From assembly GCA_025455885.1 (NCBI GenBank), contig JALOLR010000002.1, positions 62,001 to 126,000 on the forward strand: a stretch of 64,000 bases of DNA. The letters are read 5' to 3'. The notes beneath the pieces were generated by a model, which saw only the letters and a program-made list of their open reading frames with translations, was not told where the DNA came from and did not search any database. Position 1 is the stretch's first letter, and every line of letters begins with the position of its first letter. Of this stretch, positions 34,764 to 43,910 are shown piece by piece. Made by a program: the position numbers and the translations under genes. Source of the stretch: Acidimicrobiales bacterium. Its GTDB lineage: Bacteria; Actinomycetota; Acidimicrobiia; Acidimicrobiales; Acidimicrobilacustridaceae.

Positions 34764-36482
34764 TCAGATCGCCACGGTCTCGGTGTCGCGCCCGGAGCGC
34801 AGGGTGGTGCCCGGGGTGTCGCCGGTGACGCGGCCCTCGCGGACGATCTCGACGCCGTTCACGATCGTGGAGGTCACCCCGGTCGCCTCGCTGTAGAGGC
34901 GCCATCCCCCGCCCGGGAGGTCGCGACGCGGCGCCACCGTGCCCGGCCCCACGGTCGCGGGGTCGAGCACGACGAGGTCGGCGCACCACCCCTCCGCCAC
35001 GCGACCGCGGCCGGTCAGCCCGTAGAACCGGGCCGGAGCGTCGGTGAAGAGCTGGACCGCCCGCTCGAAACCCATGAGGCCCCGGTTGCGGACCGCCTCG
35101 GCCAGGAAGCTGGTGTGGCAGGCGAAGGTCTTCATCATGTCGAGGTGGGCGCCGGCGTCGGAGCCCCCGGCGATGACACGCGGGTCGCTGTCGAGGAGCC
35201 GCACCCGCTCGGCCCACGCCTCGTCGTCGGTGCCGATCGAGACGGGCTCGAGCCCGGTGGCGAGGTCGTCGGCGACGACCACGTCGAGCAACGCGTCGAT
35301 GGCCTCGACGCCGCGCTCCTCGGCGATCGAGGCGATGGTCCGCCCGACCAGGCCCTGCTGCGCAGGGGCCGCCACGTCGACGATCGTGTAGTCGGCGAAG
35401 CGGGCGATGGAGTGCGCCGGGCCGGCCGACGCGGCCGACTCGGCGAGGTGCCGGCGGGTGGCGGGGTCGGCGAGCGCCGCCCGACGCTCGCCGTGGGGGA
35501 GGTGCAGCACGTCGGCCCACCCGGGCACGATGTCGAGCACGAAGCCGGTCGCGAAGGAGAGGCGCATGCGCATCGGCTCGGGGAGGCACAACCCGACCAC
35601 CCGACCACCCCGCGAGGCCGCGTGGTCGGAGGCGGCCAGCTTGGCCTCACGCGACTCGCGGGCCTCCTCGCCCGAGGCCACCACCATCACGTTCCAGTTC
35701 AGCGAGCGCCGGGCGGCGACGGACATCGCCGTCATCCGCTCGACCTCGACGTCGGTGAAGCGGGCCGCCGCGGCGGGGATGAACTCGAGCGTCGTCCCGG
35801 GGTGCGGGGCGACGGCTGCGGCGAGGGCCACGAACTCCGCGTCGGTGGCGAACCGCGACGGCACGGGCTGACCGAGGTGGTCGCTGTGGCTGGCCGAGGA
35901 GGTGCTCGAGAAGCCCAGACCGCCGGCGTCGAGGCTCGTGTGGAGCAAGGCCACCATGGCGTCGAGCTGGGCGGGGGTCGCCTCGTGGCCCACGGCGTCC
36001 TCCCCCATCACCATCCGGCGCAGCGCGCTGTGGCCGACCAGGAACCCGGCGTTGACCGCCACGCGGCCCTCCAGGCGGTCGAGCCACGAGCCGAAACCGT
36101 CCCACTCGAGGTCGAGCCCGGCCTCGAGCGCCTCGACGGGCATCCCCTCGACCCGGGCGAGCATGGGCAGGAGGTACTCGGCGGCGTCCCGGTCCATCGG
36201 CGCGATGGAGAAGCCGCAGTTCCCGCCGATCACCGTCGTGACACCGTGCAGCGACGACGGCGTGGCCGCCGGGTCCCACATGATCTGCGGGTCGTAGTGG
36301 GTGTGGAGGTCGACGAACCCCGGCGCCACCACCCGGTCGCCGGCGTCGATCTCCGCGGCGGCCGGCTCGTCGACCGTGCCGACGGCCACGATCCGACCGT
36401 CGCGAACCCCCACGTCGGCCCGGAACCCGGGCGCCCCGGTGCCGTCGACGACCGTCCCGCCCCGCACCACCAGATCCAGCAT
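34764..36482 (-). CDS. N-acyl-D-amino-acid deacylase-like amidohydrolase
   Basis: 572-residue amidohydrolase (Amidohydrolase_3 group). The opening MLDLVVRGGTVVDGTG is a classic beta-sandwich start, followed by the metal-binding HXH in DLHTHYD, the D-aminoacylase-type Cys region GGNCGFSIAP, GHSALRRM, and the Asp of GGSDAGAH. The C-terminal beta strand region reads SEATGVTSTIVNGVEIV. It probably hydrolyses an amide bond in an N-acylated compound; the substrate is uncertain. ATG at 36480-36482 with GAGGGGGG upstream. Divergent from the hotdog-ligase operon. Confidence 0.85.
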   Translation of the reverse strand: MLDLVVRGGTVVDGTGAPGFRADVGVRDGRIVAVGTVDEPAAAEIDAGDRVVAPGFVDLHTHYDPQIMWDPAATPSSLHGVTTVIGGNCGFSIAPMDRDAAEYLLPMLARVEGMPVEALEAGLDLEWDGFGSWLDRLEGRVAVNAGFLVGHSALRRMVMGEDAVGHEATPAQLDAMVALLHTSLDAGGLGFSSTSSASHSDHLGQPVPSRFATDAEFVALAAAVAPHPGTTLEFIPAAAARFTDVEVERMTAMSVAARRSLNWNVMVVASGEEARESREAKLAASDHAASRGGRVVGLCLPEPMRMRLSFATGFVLDIVPGWADVLHLPHGERRAALADPATRRHLAESAASAGPAHSIARFADYTIVDVAAPAQQGLVGRTIASIAEERGVEAIDALLDVVVADDLATGLEPVSIGTDDEAWAERVRLLDSDPRVIAGGSDAGAHLDMMKTFACHTSFLAEAVRNRGLMGFERAVQLFTDAPARFYGLTGRGRVAEGWCADLVVLDPATVGPGTVAPRRDLPGGGWRLYSEATGVTSTIVNGVEIVREGRVTGDTPGTTLRSGRDTETVAI

Positions 36483-36570
36483 CGATCGCACCCCCCTCTT
36501 CGCGGGCCGCAGTGCCCACGCGCCCGCCCATCCTCGCGCCGAACGGGCCGGGTCGTCCGCGCCGGAACCG

Positions 36571-36576
36571 TAGGAT
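36571..36576 (+). promoter_or_regulatory. Putative -10 (TAGGAT) of the hotdog/ligase operon
   Basis: TAGGAT is followed by eight bases and the GTG at 36585. Confidence 0.36.
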
Positions 36577-36584
36577 CGCCTCCC

Positions 36585-37415
36585 GTGACCGCTCCCGAGC
36601 TCCGCTACCCCCCGGACGACCACGTCCTGGGTGAGCTGGGCATGGAGATCGACCTGAAGGACGACGGGACCCTCGACGGGTTCCTGCCCGTCACCGACGC
36701 GATCCGCACGGCGTCGGGCGAGCCCCTCCTCGGCGCGGTCGCCACCATGGTCGACATGATGGGCGGGATGGCATCGATCCGGGCGTGCAGCCCGGACCGC
36801 GTCGCCACCGCCGACATGACGCTGCACCTCGTCCCGACCGGCGGCACCGACGAGCTGGTCGGCACGATGCACATCCGGCGGCGGGGTCGACGCACGCTGG
36901 TGGTGGAGGTCGAGCTGCGCGGCGACCGGGACCAGCCCGCCGGCCTGGCCACGATCAGCTTCGCCGTGCTGCCCCAACCCCCCGGCGCGCCTGTCCTCCC
37001 CGCCGTGGAACCGGGTCGACGAGCCATGCTCCCCGGTGCGGCGGTGGGCTCACGGCCGTTCGCCGAGGCGGTGGGCATCGAGCACACCGGTTCCGGGGTG
37101 GTGGAGACCGCCCTGCGCGATCAGGTGCGCAACAGCCTCGGCGCGCTCAACGGCGGCTTCCTCACCGCGGGGATCGACGCGGCCGCGGCCGGCGCCGCCG
37201 CGGCGGCGTTCGGGCGGGCGGCCGAGACGGTCGACCTGCACGTCACCTTCCTCGAGCTCGGCCGCATCGGCCCGATCCGGGCCCGAGCCACCCTGCTCGA
37301 CGACCCCGGCCACGCCGCCTCCACCGGACGGGCGACGGTGACCGTCGAGGTCACCGATCGTGGGCGCGGCGGCGAGGTCCTCACCCGGGCGAGCGCCGTG
37401 GCGGTGGCCTCGTGA
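36585..37415 (+). CDS. Double-hotdog thioesterase-like protein, first of two
   Basis: 276 residues made of two hotdog domains. The first includes PLLGAVATMVDMMGGMASIR, where a PaaI-like hotdog helix carries the active-site acid; the second includes NSLGALNGGFLTAGIDAAAA. PaaI-type proteins hydrolyse acyl-CoA thioesters. Its GTG is eight bases after a TAGGAT hexamer. The stop overlaps the next, similar gene as GTGA and a CoA ligase follows, so hydrolysis and formation of the same thioester family seem paired. Catalytic activity is inferred from fold only. Confidence 0.75.
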   Translation: MTAPELRYPPDDHVLGELGMEIDLKDDGTLDGFLPVTDAIRTASGEPLLGAVATMVDMMGGMASIRACSPDRVATADMTLHLVPTGGTDELVGTMHIRRRGRRTLVVEVELRGDRDQPAGLATISFAVLPQPPGAPVLPAVEPGRRAMLPGAAVGSRPFAEAVGIEHTGSGVVETALRDQVRNSLGALNGGFLTAGIDAAAAGAAAAAFGRAAETVDLHVTFLELGRIGPIRARATLLDDPGHAASTGRATVTVEVTDRGRGGEVLTRASAVAVAS

Positions 37416-38332
37416 CCGACGCACGCCCCGCGTGGCCCGGCGCCGCCGACGAGCTCCCGCCGGTCGCCGAGCTCGAGGCCCGGGGCATGGGGGTGCCCCT
37501 GTACCTGCCCACCACCATGGACGAGCAGCCCGACCCGGCGGGCGGGGTCCAGGTGGTGGCCCGCTTCGAGCCCGGCACCCACCTGCTCGAACCCGACGGC
37601 CGCCTGGGCACCGGCATCCTGGCCACGCTCGTCGACAACGTCGGGGGCATGGCCGGCGGGCTCGCCGTGCTCCCCGACTGGATCGTCACCACCAACCTGG
37701 CCGTGCGCCGCACGACCGCGCCGCCGCCCGCCGGGAGCGATGGCGCCGTCACGATCCTCGCGAGGGTCCTCCGCCGGGGTCGCTCGACGGTCGTCTGCGC
37801 CGTCGACCTGACCGGTGACGACGGCCGGACGCTGGCCGGCGCGGTGATGACCAGCTCCATCCTGACCCCCGAGCTGGGCCCCCCGCCGATCCCCCGTCCG
37901 CTGCGTCGTCGGCCCGTCCCCGCCGTCGACGACCCGGCCTACGCCGGCCCACCCGCGGGCTTCTTCGGGCTGCGACCCGGCGACCGGCCGGGCGAGGTGC
38001 ACCTCGCCGCACCCGCGCGGGTCCGCAACCCGTGGGGCATCGTCCACGGAGGCGCGCTGGCCGTGGCCGTCGACGCCGCCGGGCGCGCCGCCGCGGCCCA
38101 TCCCACGGGCATCGACGCGGACGCCGACGCCCTCGGCGTGTCGGACCTGGTGATGCACTTCCTGAGCCCCGGCCGCGTCGGCCCGATCGTCGCCGTGGGC
38201 GAGCTCGTCGGCAGCCGCGGCGACGACCACCTCGTACGGGTGTCGGTGCGCGACCGGGGCGCCGACGACCGCCTGCTCACGCTGGCGGCCCTCACCGTCC
38301 GACCGGTCCGACCGGGCCGAGAGGAGAGCTGA
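37412..38332 (+). CDS. Double-hotdog thioesterase-like protein, second of two
   Basis: 306 residues, again two hotdog domains: first with GTGILATLVDNVGGMAGGLA, second with NPWGIVHGGALAVAVDAAGR. The second domain keeps the HGG motif typical of acyl-CoA thioesterases, which the gene upstream lacks (it has LNGGF). The linker is Pro-rich. It is translationally coupled to its neighbour and two bases upstream of the acyl-CoA ligase, whose Shine-Dalgarno lies in its last codons. Probably a diverged duplicate of the upstream gene. Confidence 0.75.
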   Translation: MTDARPAWPGAADELPPVAELEARGMGVPLYLPTTMDEQPDPAGGVQVVARFEPGTHLLEPDGRLGTGILATLVDNVGGMAGGLAVLPDWIVTTNLAVRRTTAPPPAGSDGAVTILARVLRRGRSTVVCAVDLTGDDGRTLAGAVMTSSILTPELGPPPIPRPLRRRPVPAVDDPAYAGPPAGFFGLRPGDRPGEVHLAAPARVRNPWGIVHGGALAVAVDAAGRAAAAHPTGIDADADALGVSDLVMHFLSPGRVGPIVAVGELVGSRGDDHLVRVSVRDRGADDRLLTLAALTVRPVRPGREES

Positions 38333-38334
38333 AC

Positions 38335-40014
38335 ATGGCGATGTCGTTCGAGGAGGCGGTGGCCTTCGTGACCGGCCCGGGCGGTCCGATGGAGATCGTC
38401 GAGGCGACCGTGTGCGGTCACCCGACCAGGGTCTTCGCCACCGCTCCCCGCTCGCTGCGGGACCACTGGGAATCGCTGCGCGACCGCGGCGACGACACCT
38501 TCGTCGTCTACGAGGACGAGGAGTGGTCGTACGCAGACGTCCTGGGAGAGATCGACGCCCTGGCCGCCGCGCTGGTCGAGCGCTACGGGATCATCCGCGG
38601 CGACCGCGTCGCCATCGCCATGCGCAACCTCCCGGAGTGGATCGTCGCCTACGCGGCGATCACCTCGATCGGGGGCGTGGCGGTGCTGTTGAACGCGTGG
38701 TGGACCGGCCCGGAGCTCGAGTACGGCCTGACCGACTCGGGAGCGACGGTGCTCGTGGCCGACGAGGACCGCTACGCACGGGTGGCCGACCGGCTGGCGG
38801 AGATCGACGTCGAGGCCGTCGTCGTCCGCTCGGACGCCGTACTCGCCCCGCCTGCCGCTCACCTCCGTGACGTGGTGGTGGCCGGCTCCCGACGACCCGA
38901 CGTCGACGTCGATCCGGACGACGACGCCACGATCCTCTACACCTCGGGGACCACCGGCCACCCCAAGGGCGCGGTCTCCACCCACCGGGCGGTGCTCACC
39001 GGGCTGTTCGGGTTCGCGTGCCGCACGGTCGTCGAGATGCTGCGGCGTGACCCCGGCGAGGCGCCGGCGCACCGTCCTGCGTTCATCCTCGTGGTGCCGC
39101 TCTTCCACGTCACGGGGTGCATCCCGGTGATGCTCGGCGCCACGCTGAGCGGCGCCAAGCTCGTGATGCTGCACAAGTGGGACCCCGCCCGGGCGCTCGA
39201 GCTGATCGAGCGCGAGCGGGTGACGAACTTCGTCGGGGTGCCGACGATGGCCGCCGACCTCCTCGCCTGCCCGGACTTCGCCACCCGCGACACGTCGTCG
39301 CTGCAGAACGTCAGCGGAGGGGGCGCGCCCATGGCGCCCGAGCTGGTGCGCCGCATCGACGGCTCCTTCGCCACGGCGCGGCCGATGCTGGGGTACGGGA
39401 TGACCGAGACGAACGCCTACGGCCCGAGCAACAGCGGCGACGACTACCTCGCCAAGCCGGCCAGCACCGGCCGGGTGGTCCCCATCATCGAGGTGCGGGT
39501 CGTCGACGAGCACGGCGCCGCCCGGACGACCGGTGAGGTCGGCGAGATCTGCTTCCGCGGGGCGAGCCTCTTCCGCGGCTACTGGAACCGGCCCGAGGAC
39601 ACCGAGGCCGCGCTGAAGGACGGGTGGCTGCACACCGGCGACCTCGGCTACGTGGACGACGAGGGCTTCGTGTTCGTCGTCGATCGCCTGAAGGACATGG
39701 TGCTCCGCGGCGGTGAGAACGTGTACTGCGCCGAGGTCGAGGCGGCCGTCTACGAGCACCCGGGCGTCCACGAGGCAGCCGTCTTCGGTCTGCCCCACGA
39801 CCGCCTCGGCGAGGAGGTGGCGTGCGCCGTGCAGCCCCGGGCCGGCGTCTCGATCGACGTCGACGAGCTCACCGACTTCCTTCGGGAGCGCATCGCCGCC
39901 TTCATGGTGCCGACGCGCTGGTTCGTCCACGAGGCACCCCTGCCCCGCGGCGCCACCGGGAAGATCCTCAAGCGGGAGCTGCGCGACGACGTGCTCGGGG
40001 GCCGGCCGGCCTAG
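38335..40014 (+). CDS. Acyl-CoA synthetase (AMP-forming)
   Basis: 559-residue ANL-superfamily ligase that activates a carboxylic acid with ATP and CoA. ATP-binding P-loop YTSGTTGHPKG, the aromatic/Thr motif YGMTETNAYGP, the hinge Asp in HTGDLGYVDDEGF, and the C-terminal catalytic Lys in PRGATGKILKREL. GAGGAG lies about 10 bases before the ATG. End of a three-gene unit with two hotdog proteins. Substrate unknown; features are those of medium or long-chain fatty acid ligases. Its stop shares CTAG with the convergent DUF1501 gene. Confidence 0.92.
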   Translation: MAMSFEEAVAFVTGPGGPMEIVEATVCGHPTRVFATAPRSLRDHWESLRDRGDDTFVVYEDEEWSYADVLGEIDALAAALVERYGIIRGDRVAIAMRNLPEWIVAYAAITSIGGVAVLLNAWWTGPELEYGLTDSGATVLVADEDRYARVADRLAEIDVEAVVVRSDAVLAPPAAHLRDVVVAGSRRPDVDVDPDDDATILYTSGTTGHPKGAVSTHRAVLTGLFGFACRTVVEMLRRDPGEAPAHRPAFILVVPLFHVTGCIPVMLGATLSGAKLVMLHKWDPARALELIERERVTNFVGVPTMAADLLACPDFATRDTSSLQNVSGGGAPMAPELVRRIDGSFATARPMLGYGMTETNAYGPSNSGDDYLAKPASTGRVVPIIEVRVVDEHGAARTTGEVGEICFRGASLFRGYWNRPEDTEAALKDGWLHTGDLGYVDDEGFVFVVDRLKDMVLRGGENVYCAEVEAAVYEHPGVHEAAVFGLPHDRLGEEVACAVQPRAGVSIDVDELTDFLRERIAAFMVPTRWFVHEAPLPRGATGKILKRELRDDVLGGRPA

Positions 40015-42488
40015 GGGGACGGGACGAAGTAGCCGGCCACGTCGGCCACGATGTGGCACGAGGCCACCGAGCCGACGACCGAGATCTTCCCGCCCGTCCC
40101 GACCTTGGCGACGACGAGGTTGGCCCGGGTCTGACCTGCGGCGAAGTTGAGGTTCGAGGCGGTGGGCCGGGTCTCGCCGGTCGGGTGCACGGTGAGCCAC
40201 CCCGAGGTCGTCGGCGCGGTGACCGTGAGGTTGACGACGACGGCCGTGACGCCGGTCGCGGGCACGCCCCCCACCCCGGTGACCTTCAGCTCGACGGGCT
40301 GGTCGGGCGGGACGATCGCCGTCCCGGTCCGCCCCACCCCGCTGCGGGTGTCGAGGATGCGGGCCGGCGGCAGCGCCAGGTGGCGGCCGGCGGTCGCGGT
40401 CGCGCTGAAGTAGCCGACGACGTCGGCGATGCAGTGGGTCGAGCCCCGGGCGTTGGCGATGCTGATCTTCCCGCCGGTGCCCACCTTGGCCACCACGAGG
40501 TTGGGCACCGTGTCGTTCGGTTCGTAGTTGAGGTTGGAGGCGTTGGGCTGCGTCGCCCCCTTGGGCCAGACGGTCAGCCAGCTCGATGTGTCGGGGGCGG
40601 TGGTGGTCATGTTCAGAACGACCGCGTCGACGCCCGTCGCGGGCACCCCGCCCACCCCGGCCACGGTGAGGTCGATCGCCGCCGTGCCGAGCGGTGTCCG
40701 GGCGCCGCTGCGGCCCGTGCCGTCACGGGTGTCGAGGATGCGGGACGGTGACAGGGGCGTGTACCGGGTTCCCGCGGCGGTGCCGTAGTAGCCGACCACG
40801 TCCACGACGACGTGCGCCGACCCGACGGCGTTGGTGAGCACCACCTTGCCGTCCCCTCCGAGCTTCGTCATCACCAGGTTGGGGACCGTCTGGCCGGCGA
40901 CGAAGTTCAGGTTCGAGGCGTCCGGGGTGGCGACGCCGCTCGGCGAGACCGTGAGCCAGCTGTCCCGGGTGGCACCGGTGACGGTGACGTTGAGCACGGC
41001 CGCGGTGGCGCCGGAAGGCGGGATGCCGCCCTGCCCGGCGACCTGGACGAGCCGGGGGGAGCCGGCCGCCACCGGGGCGAGCGTGCCGCCGGTCCCGTCA
41101 CGGGTGTCGACGATGCGCGAGGGGACGAGGGAGTTGAACATGGCCGGCGTCGGGGTGACGACGGGCGGGGGCGGGGGCGGGACGACCTGCCCGGGGGTGA
41201 GGGCGAACAGGTCGAGCGGGGCGTAGTCGGCCCCCAGGATCTGCCGGGCGTCGGCGTTCAGCCACCTCGTGAGGACGGTGGCGAAGACCTGCCGGAAGTC
41301 GCTGGTGGCGATGAGCTGGCGCCCCGGGGTGAGGGCGGTCAGCGAGGGCGGCGTGCCCTTCAGCCCCCCGGCCACGTTCTGGCCGACGAGCAACAGCGAG
41401 GAGGCCGTGCCGTGGTCGGTGCCGTTCGAGCCGTTGCGCTCCAGGCGCCGACCGAACTCCGAGAAGGTCATCACGGTGGTCCGGCCGGCGAACGTCGGCG
41501 AGAGGGTGGCGAAGAAGGCGCGCAGGCCGGCGTCGAGCTCCGCCATGCGGGCGTCGTGCATCGCGGGCTGGTTGGCGTGGCTGTCGAAGTCGCCGTAGCT
41601 CACGCCGAGCACCCGCACCCCGAGGTCGGCGTTGATCAGCCGCGCCGCCAGGGTCATCTCCTTGACCAGCTTCCCGGACGGCAGCTCCGGGCTGTACGAG
41701 GGGGCGATCGCCGCGGAGGTCTCGATGAGCAGCGCCCCGTTCCTGGCCAGCGCATCGCCCCAGGCGCCGGTGGTGGTCGAGGCCGATCCGAGGTCGCGCA
41801 GCACCTGGTACATCCGCTGGTCGTTGGCGTCGGTGCTCACCCCGAACGCCGGCGAGCTGGAGCCGACGGCGGTGGCCTTGGTCGTCGCGCCGGCGAGGTG
41901 GAGCGGGACACCCGAACCGATGCTGATCCCCCTGTAGGGGTCGGGCTGGGTGTTCATGCCGTCGAGCCACCGGCCGAGCCAACCCGACGTGGGCGGCCCA
42001 CCCGGCGCCCAGGCCTGCATCCAGGTGGCCATCGACGTGAAGTGGCTCAGGTCGGGGTTCGCCAGGCCCACGCCGCGCACGACCGCGACCTTGCCCTGGT
42101 CGTAGCGCTCCTTCACGAAGGTGAGGCTCGGATGGAGCCCGAAGCCACCGGCGAGCGGGAGAGCCGTGGTCGCGGGGATGGCCAGCGCACCCCGCTGGGC
42201 GTAGTAGGCGCTGTCACCGGTGGGCACCACCATGTTCAGGCCGTCGTTGCCGCCTCCCATGAGCAGCACGACCAGCACGCCGTCGGTCGGGCCGATGGGG
42301 GCCGCATCGGCGAAGTCCTCCCAGCCCGGCACCAGGGCGGCCAGGGCCTGGGGTCCCACCACCGCACCGCCCAGCCCGAGGCCGACGGCCTGGAGGAAGC
42401 GGCGGCGCCCGACGCCACCGGGTGAGCGGTCGGGAGGGACGGTGAGGTGGGCGAGGGCGTCGGCGGTCTCGATGTCGGGTGGCAGCAC
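40011..42488 (-). CDS. Tat-exported DUF1501 protein with three C-terminal beta repeats
   Basis: 825 residues. A twin-arginine signal (GRRRFLQAVGLGLGGAVVG, about residues 27-45) precedes a DUF1501 domain of about 400 residues, recognised by LVVLLMGGGNDGLNMVVP, YGDFDSHANQ and MTFSEFGRRLERNGSNGTDHG; the family is related to sulfatases and alkaline phosphatases. A Pro-rich linker (PPPPPPVVTPTP) leads to three tandem repeats from residue 450 on. The GTG start has GGGGAG seven bases upstream. It sits 15 bases after the DUF1800 gene, a pairing common in bacteria whose function is unknown; both are likely made and exported together. Confidence 0.85.
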   Translation of the reverse strand: MLPPDIETADALAHLTVPPDRSPGGVGRRRFLQAVGLGLGGAVVGPQALAALVPGWEDFADAAPIGPTDGVLVVLLMGGGNDGLNMVVPTGDSAYYAQRGALAIPATTALPLAGGFGLHPSLTFVKERYDQGKVAVVRGVGLANPDLSHFTSMATWMQAWAPGGPPTSGWLGRWLDGMNTQPDPYRGISIGSGVPLHLAGATTKATAVGSSSPAFGVSTDANDQRMYQVLRDLGSASTTTGAWGDALARNGALLIETSAAIAPSYSPELPSGKLVKEMTLAARLINADLGVRVLGVSYGDFDSHANQPAMHDARMAELDAGLRAFFATLSPTFAGRTTVMTFSEFGRRLERNGSNGTDHGTASSLLLVGQNVAGGLKGTPPSLTALTPGRQLIATSDFRQVFATVLTRWLNADARQILGADYAPLDLFALTPGQVVPPPPPPVVTPTPAMFNSLVPSRIVDTRDGTGGTLAPVAAGSPRLVQVAGQGGIPPSGATAAVLNVTVTGATRDSWLTVSPSGVATPDASNLNFVAGQTVPNLVMTKLGGDGKVVLTNAVGSAHVVVDVVGYYGTAAGTRYTPLSPSRILDTRDGTGRSGARTPLGTAAIDLTVAGVGGVPATGVDAVVLNMTTTAPDTSSWLTVWPKGATQPNASNLNYEPNDTVPNLVVAKVGTGGKISIANARGSTHCIADVVGYFSATATAGRHLALPPARILDTRSGVGRTGTAIVPPDQPVELKVTGVGGVPATGVTAVVVNLTVTAPTTSGWLTVHPTGETRPTASNLNFAAGQTRANLVVAKVGTGGKISVVGSVASCHIVADVAGYFVPSP
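40014..41141 (-). repeat. Three tandem ~125-residue repeats inside the DUF1501 gene
   Basis: Units at about 41141-40770, 40769-40386 and 40385-40014. Each begins (L/P)(V/S/P)(P)(S/A)RI(V/L)DTR(D/S)G(T/V)G, contains W-LTV-P-G, (A/D)SNLN, (V/A)NLV(M/V)(T/A)K(L/V)G, and ends DV(V/A)GYF or GYY. The protein repeat is clear but the DNA copies are diverged, so duplication is not recent. The repeats read as secreted beta-rich modules, probably for surface or glycan binding. Confidence 0.8.
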
Positions 42489-42503
42489 GGTGATCTCCCC
42501 GCG

Positions 42504-43799
42504 TCAGGCGAGCTGGAACTCGGGGGTCAGGGGCACGAGCGTCAGGAGGTTCGGCTGGACCGCCCACGACTGGCCGGCGCTGCGCTGTGCGCTCACCCAT
42601 GCCTCGAGCACCGAACGGGTCCGGGCGCTGGCGCGGTCGACGGCGAAGGTGTCGAAGGCCTGTTGGACGGCCACGGTGGGCGTGGCGCTGAGGGTCGAGG
42701 CGAGGACCCCGCGGTCGCGTGCCCGCCACGTGACGTACCGGACGAACCCGGCGCGCGCCGACGCCGCGCTCGTCGAGATCCAGTACCCGTTGGTCCGCCA
42801 GCCCGACACGTTGGGCGGGTCGAACGGCTCCTGGCCCATCGACCCCAGCCACCACTGCGGGTTGGCGTCGACGCCGGCGAGGCCGGTCGCCCGCATCACG
42901 CCCACCGCGAACTCGATCGGCGAGCGCACGAGGCCTTGGCGGGCGGTGGTCGTCCAGAAGTCGTCGTGGAGGAAGATCGCCCTGAGCAGCGCGCGGATGT
43001 CGAGCTGTGATGCGAACGCAGTGGCGATGGTGGTGAGCGTGGCGGACGACGGTTCCGGGCCGACGAGGAAGAGCCACAGCTTGCGGGCCACGAAGCGGGC
43101 TGCCAGGGCCCGGGTGGTGGCGTTGGTGAGGAGGTGGTCGATGATGTCGGGCCCGTCCCAGTTCTTCGTCACGCCCATGAAGGTCTTCTGGGTCGTGTCG
43201 TGCCACGGGGCGTAGAGCTCGTACTGGCGGGTGGTGTCGTTGATCCGGTGGCCGGTCCAGGCCTTGGCGGCGGCGTCGACGTCGGCCTCGGTGTAGTTGC
43301 CGACCCCGATCGTGAAGAGCTCCATGAGCTCCCGGGCGAAGTTCTGGTTCGGCTGGCCGGCTCGGTTGCGCCGGTTGTCGAGGTAGTCGAGCATCGCCGG
43401 CTCGATCGCCATCTTCTGGGTGAGGGTGGGGAAGCTCCCGAGCGCCAGCGACCGGTAGAGGCGGTTCTGGCGGACCATCCAGTCCATGTCGAAGACCTTG
43501 CCCTGGCCCGAGACGAAGTGGCCGTGCCAGAACAGGGTCATCTTCTCGACGATGGGCGTCGGACTCGTGGCCATCCGGTCGAGCCACCACTGGGTGGCGG
43601 CGACCCATTTGGGGTACTGGTCGACGGCCGGGTCGGCGATCGCCGCCGGGGGGTCGTCGGCGGGCGCGCCGGTGGTGGACAGGACGGCGTCGACGAGGTC
43701 CACCCGGTCGAGGGCGCCGAGCTCGGCGATGCGGGCCGGGGTGCCGCCGAAGCCGGCGCGGCGCAGGAGGTGGGCGACGTCGGCGGCAGGCGTGGGCAT
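42504..43799 (-). CDS. DUF1800 domain protein
   Basis: 431 residues of the DUF1800 family: DVAHLLRRAGFGGTPARIAE opening, WWLDRM...EKMTLFWHGHFV, NQNFARELMELFTIGVGNY, and VSGWRTNGYWIS near the end. No signal peptide is visible; a partner with a Tat signal (the DUF1501 protein next in the operon) could carry it outside. Function unknown; the pair occurs widely and is assumed to work on surface polymers. The ATG at 43797-43799 fits family length better than a frame-matched ATG 18 codons upstream. Confidence 0.85.
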   Translation of the reverse strand: MPTPAADVAHLLRRAGFGGTPARIAELGALDRVDLVDAVLSTTGAPADDPPAAIADPAVDQYPKWVAATQWWLDRMATSPTPIVEKMTLFWHGHFVSGQGKVFDMDWMVRQNRLYRSLALGSFPTLTQKMAIEPAMLDYLDNRRNRAGQPNQNFARELMELFTIGVGNYTEADVDAAAKAWTGHRINDTTRQYELYAPWHDTTQKTFMGVTKNWDGPDIIDHLLTNATTRALAARFVARKLWLFLVGPEPSSATLTTIATAFASQLDIRALLRAIFLHDDFWTTTARQGLVRSPIEFAVGVMRATGLAGVDANPQWWLGSMGQEPFDPPNVSGWRTNGYWISTSAASARAGFVRYVTWRARDRGVLASTLSATPTVAVQQAFDTFAVDRASARTRSVLEAWVSAQRSAGQSWAVQPNLLTLVPLTPEFQLA

Positions 43800-43880
43800 G
43801 GAGGCTCCGGTTGGCGGGGTCAGGGCCTTTCCCGGTCCGTATCGACCGATCACGCTCCGCGCTTTATCGATTCACGGAGA

Positions 43881-43908
43881 GTGGTCGGACGCGGGAGTGT
43901 CCGCCCAC
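43881..43908 (-). terminator. Imperfect hairpin just after the acyl-CoA synthetase gene
   Basis: Two four-base paired blocks (GTGG/CCAC and GGAC/GTCC) separated by a two-base mismatch, with an eight-base loop, two bases past the stop. Weak but well placed. The rest of the 111-base gap upstream of the DUF1800 gene has no clear promoter. Confidence 0.3.
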
Positions 43909-43910
43909 GG

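Noticed and set aside
40014-41141. CRISPR-like or mobile repeat signal from the three similar segments
   Set aside because: The similarity is at the protein level, in frame, with about 370-base units and no spacers; it is a domain repeat within one gene.
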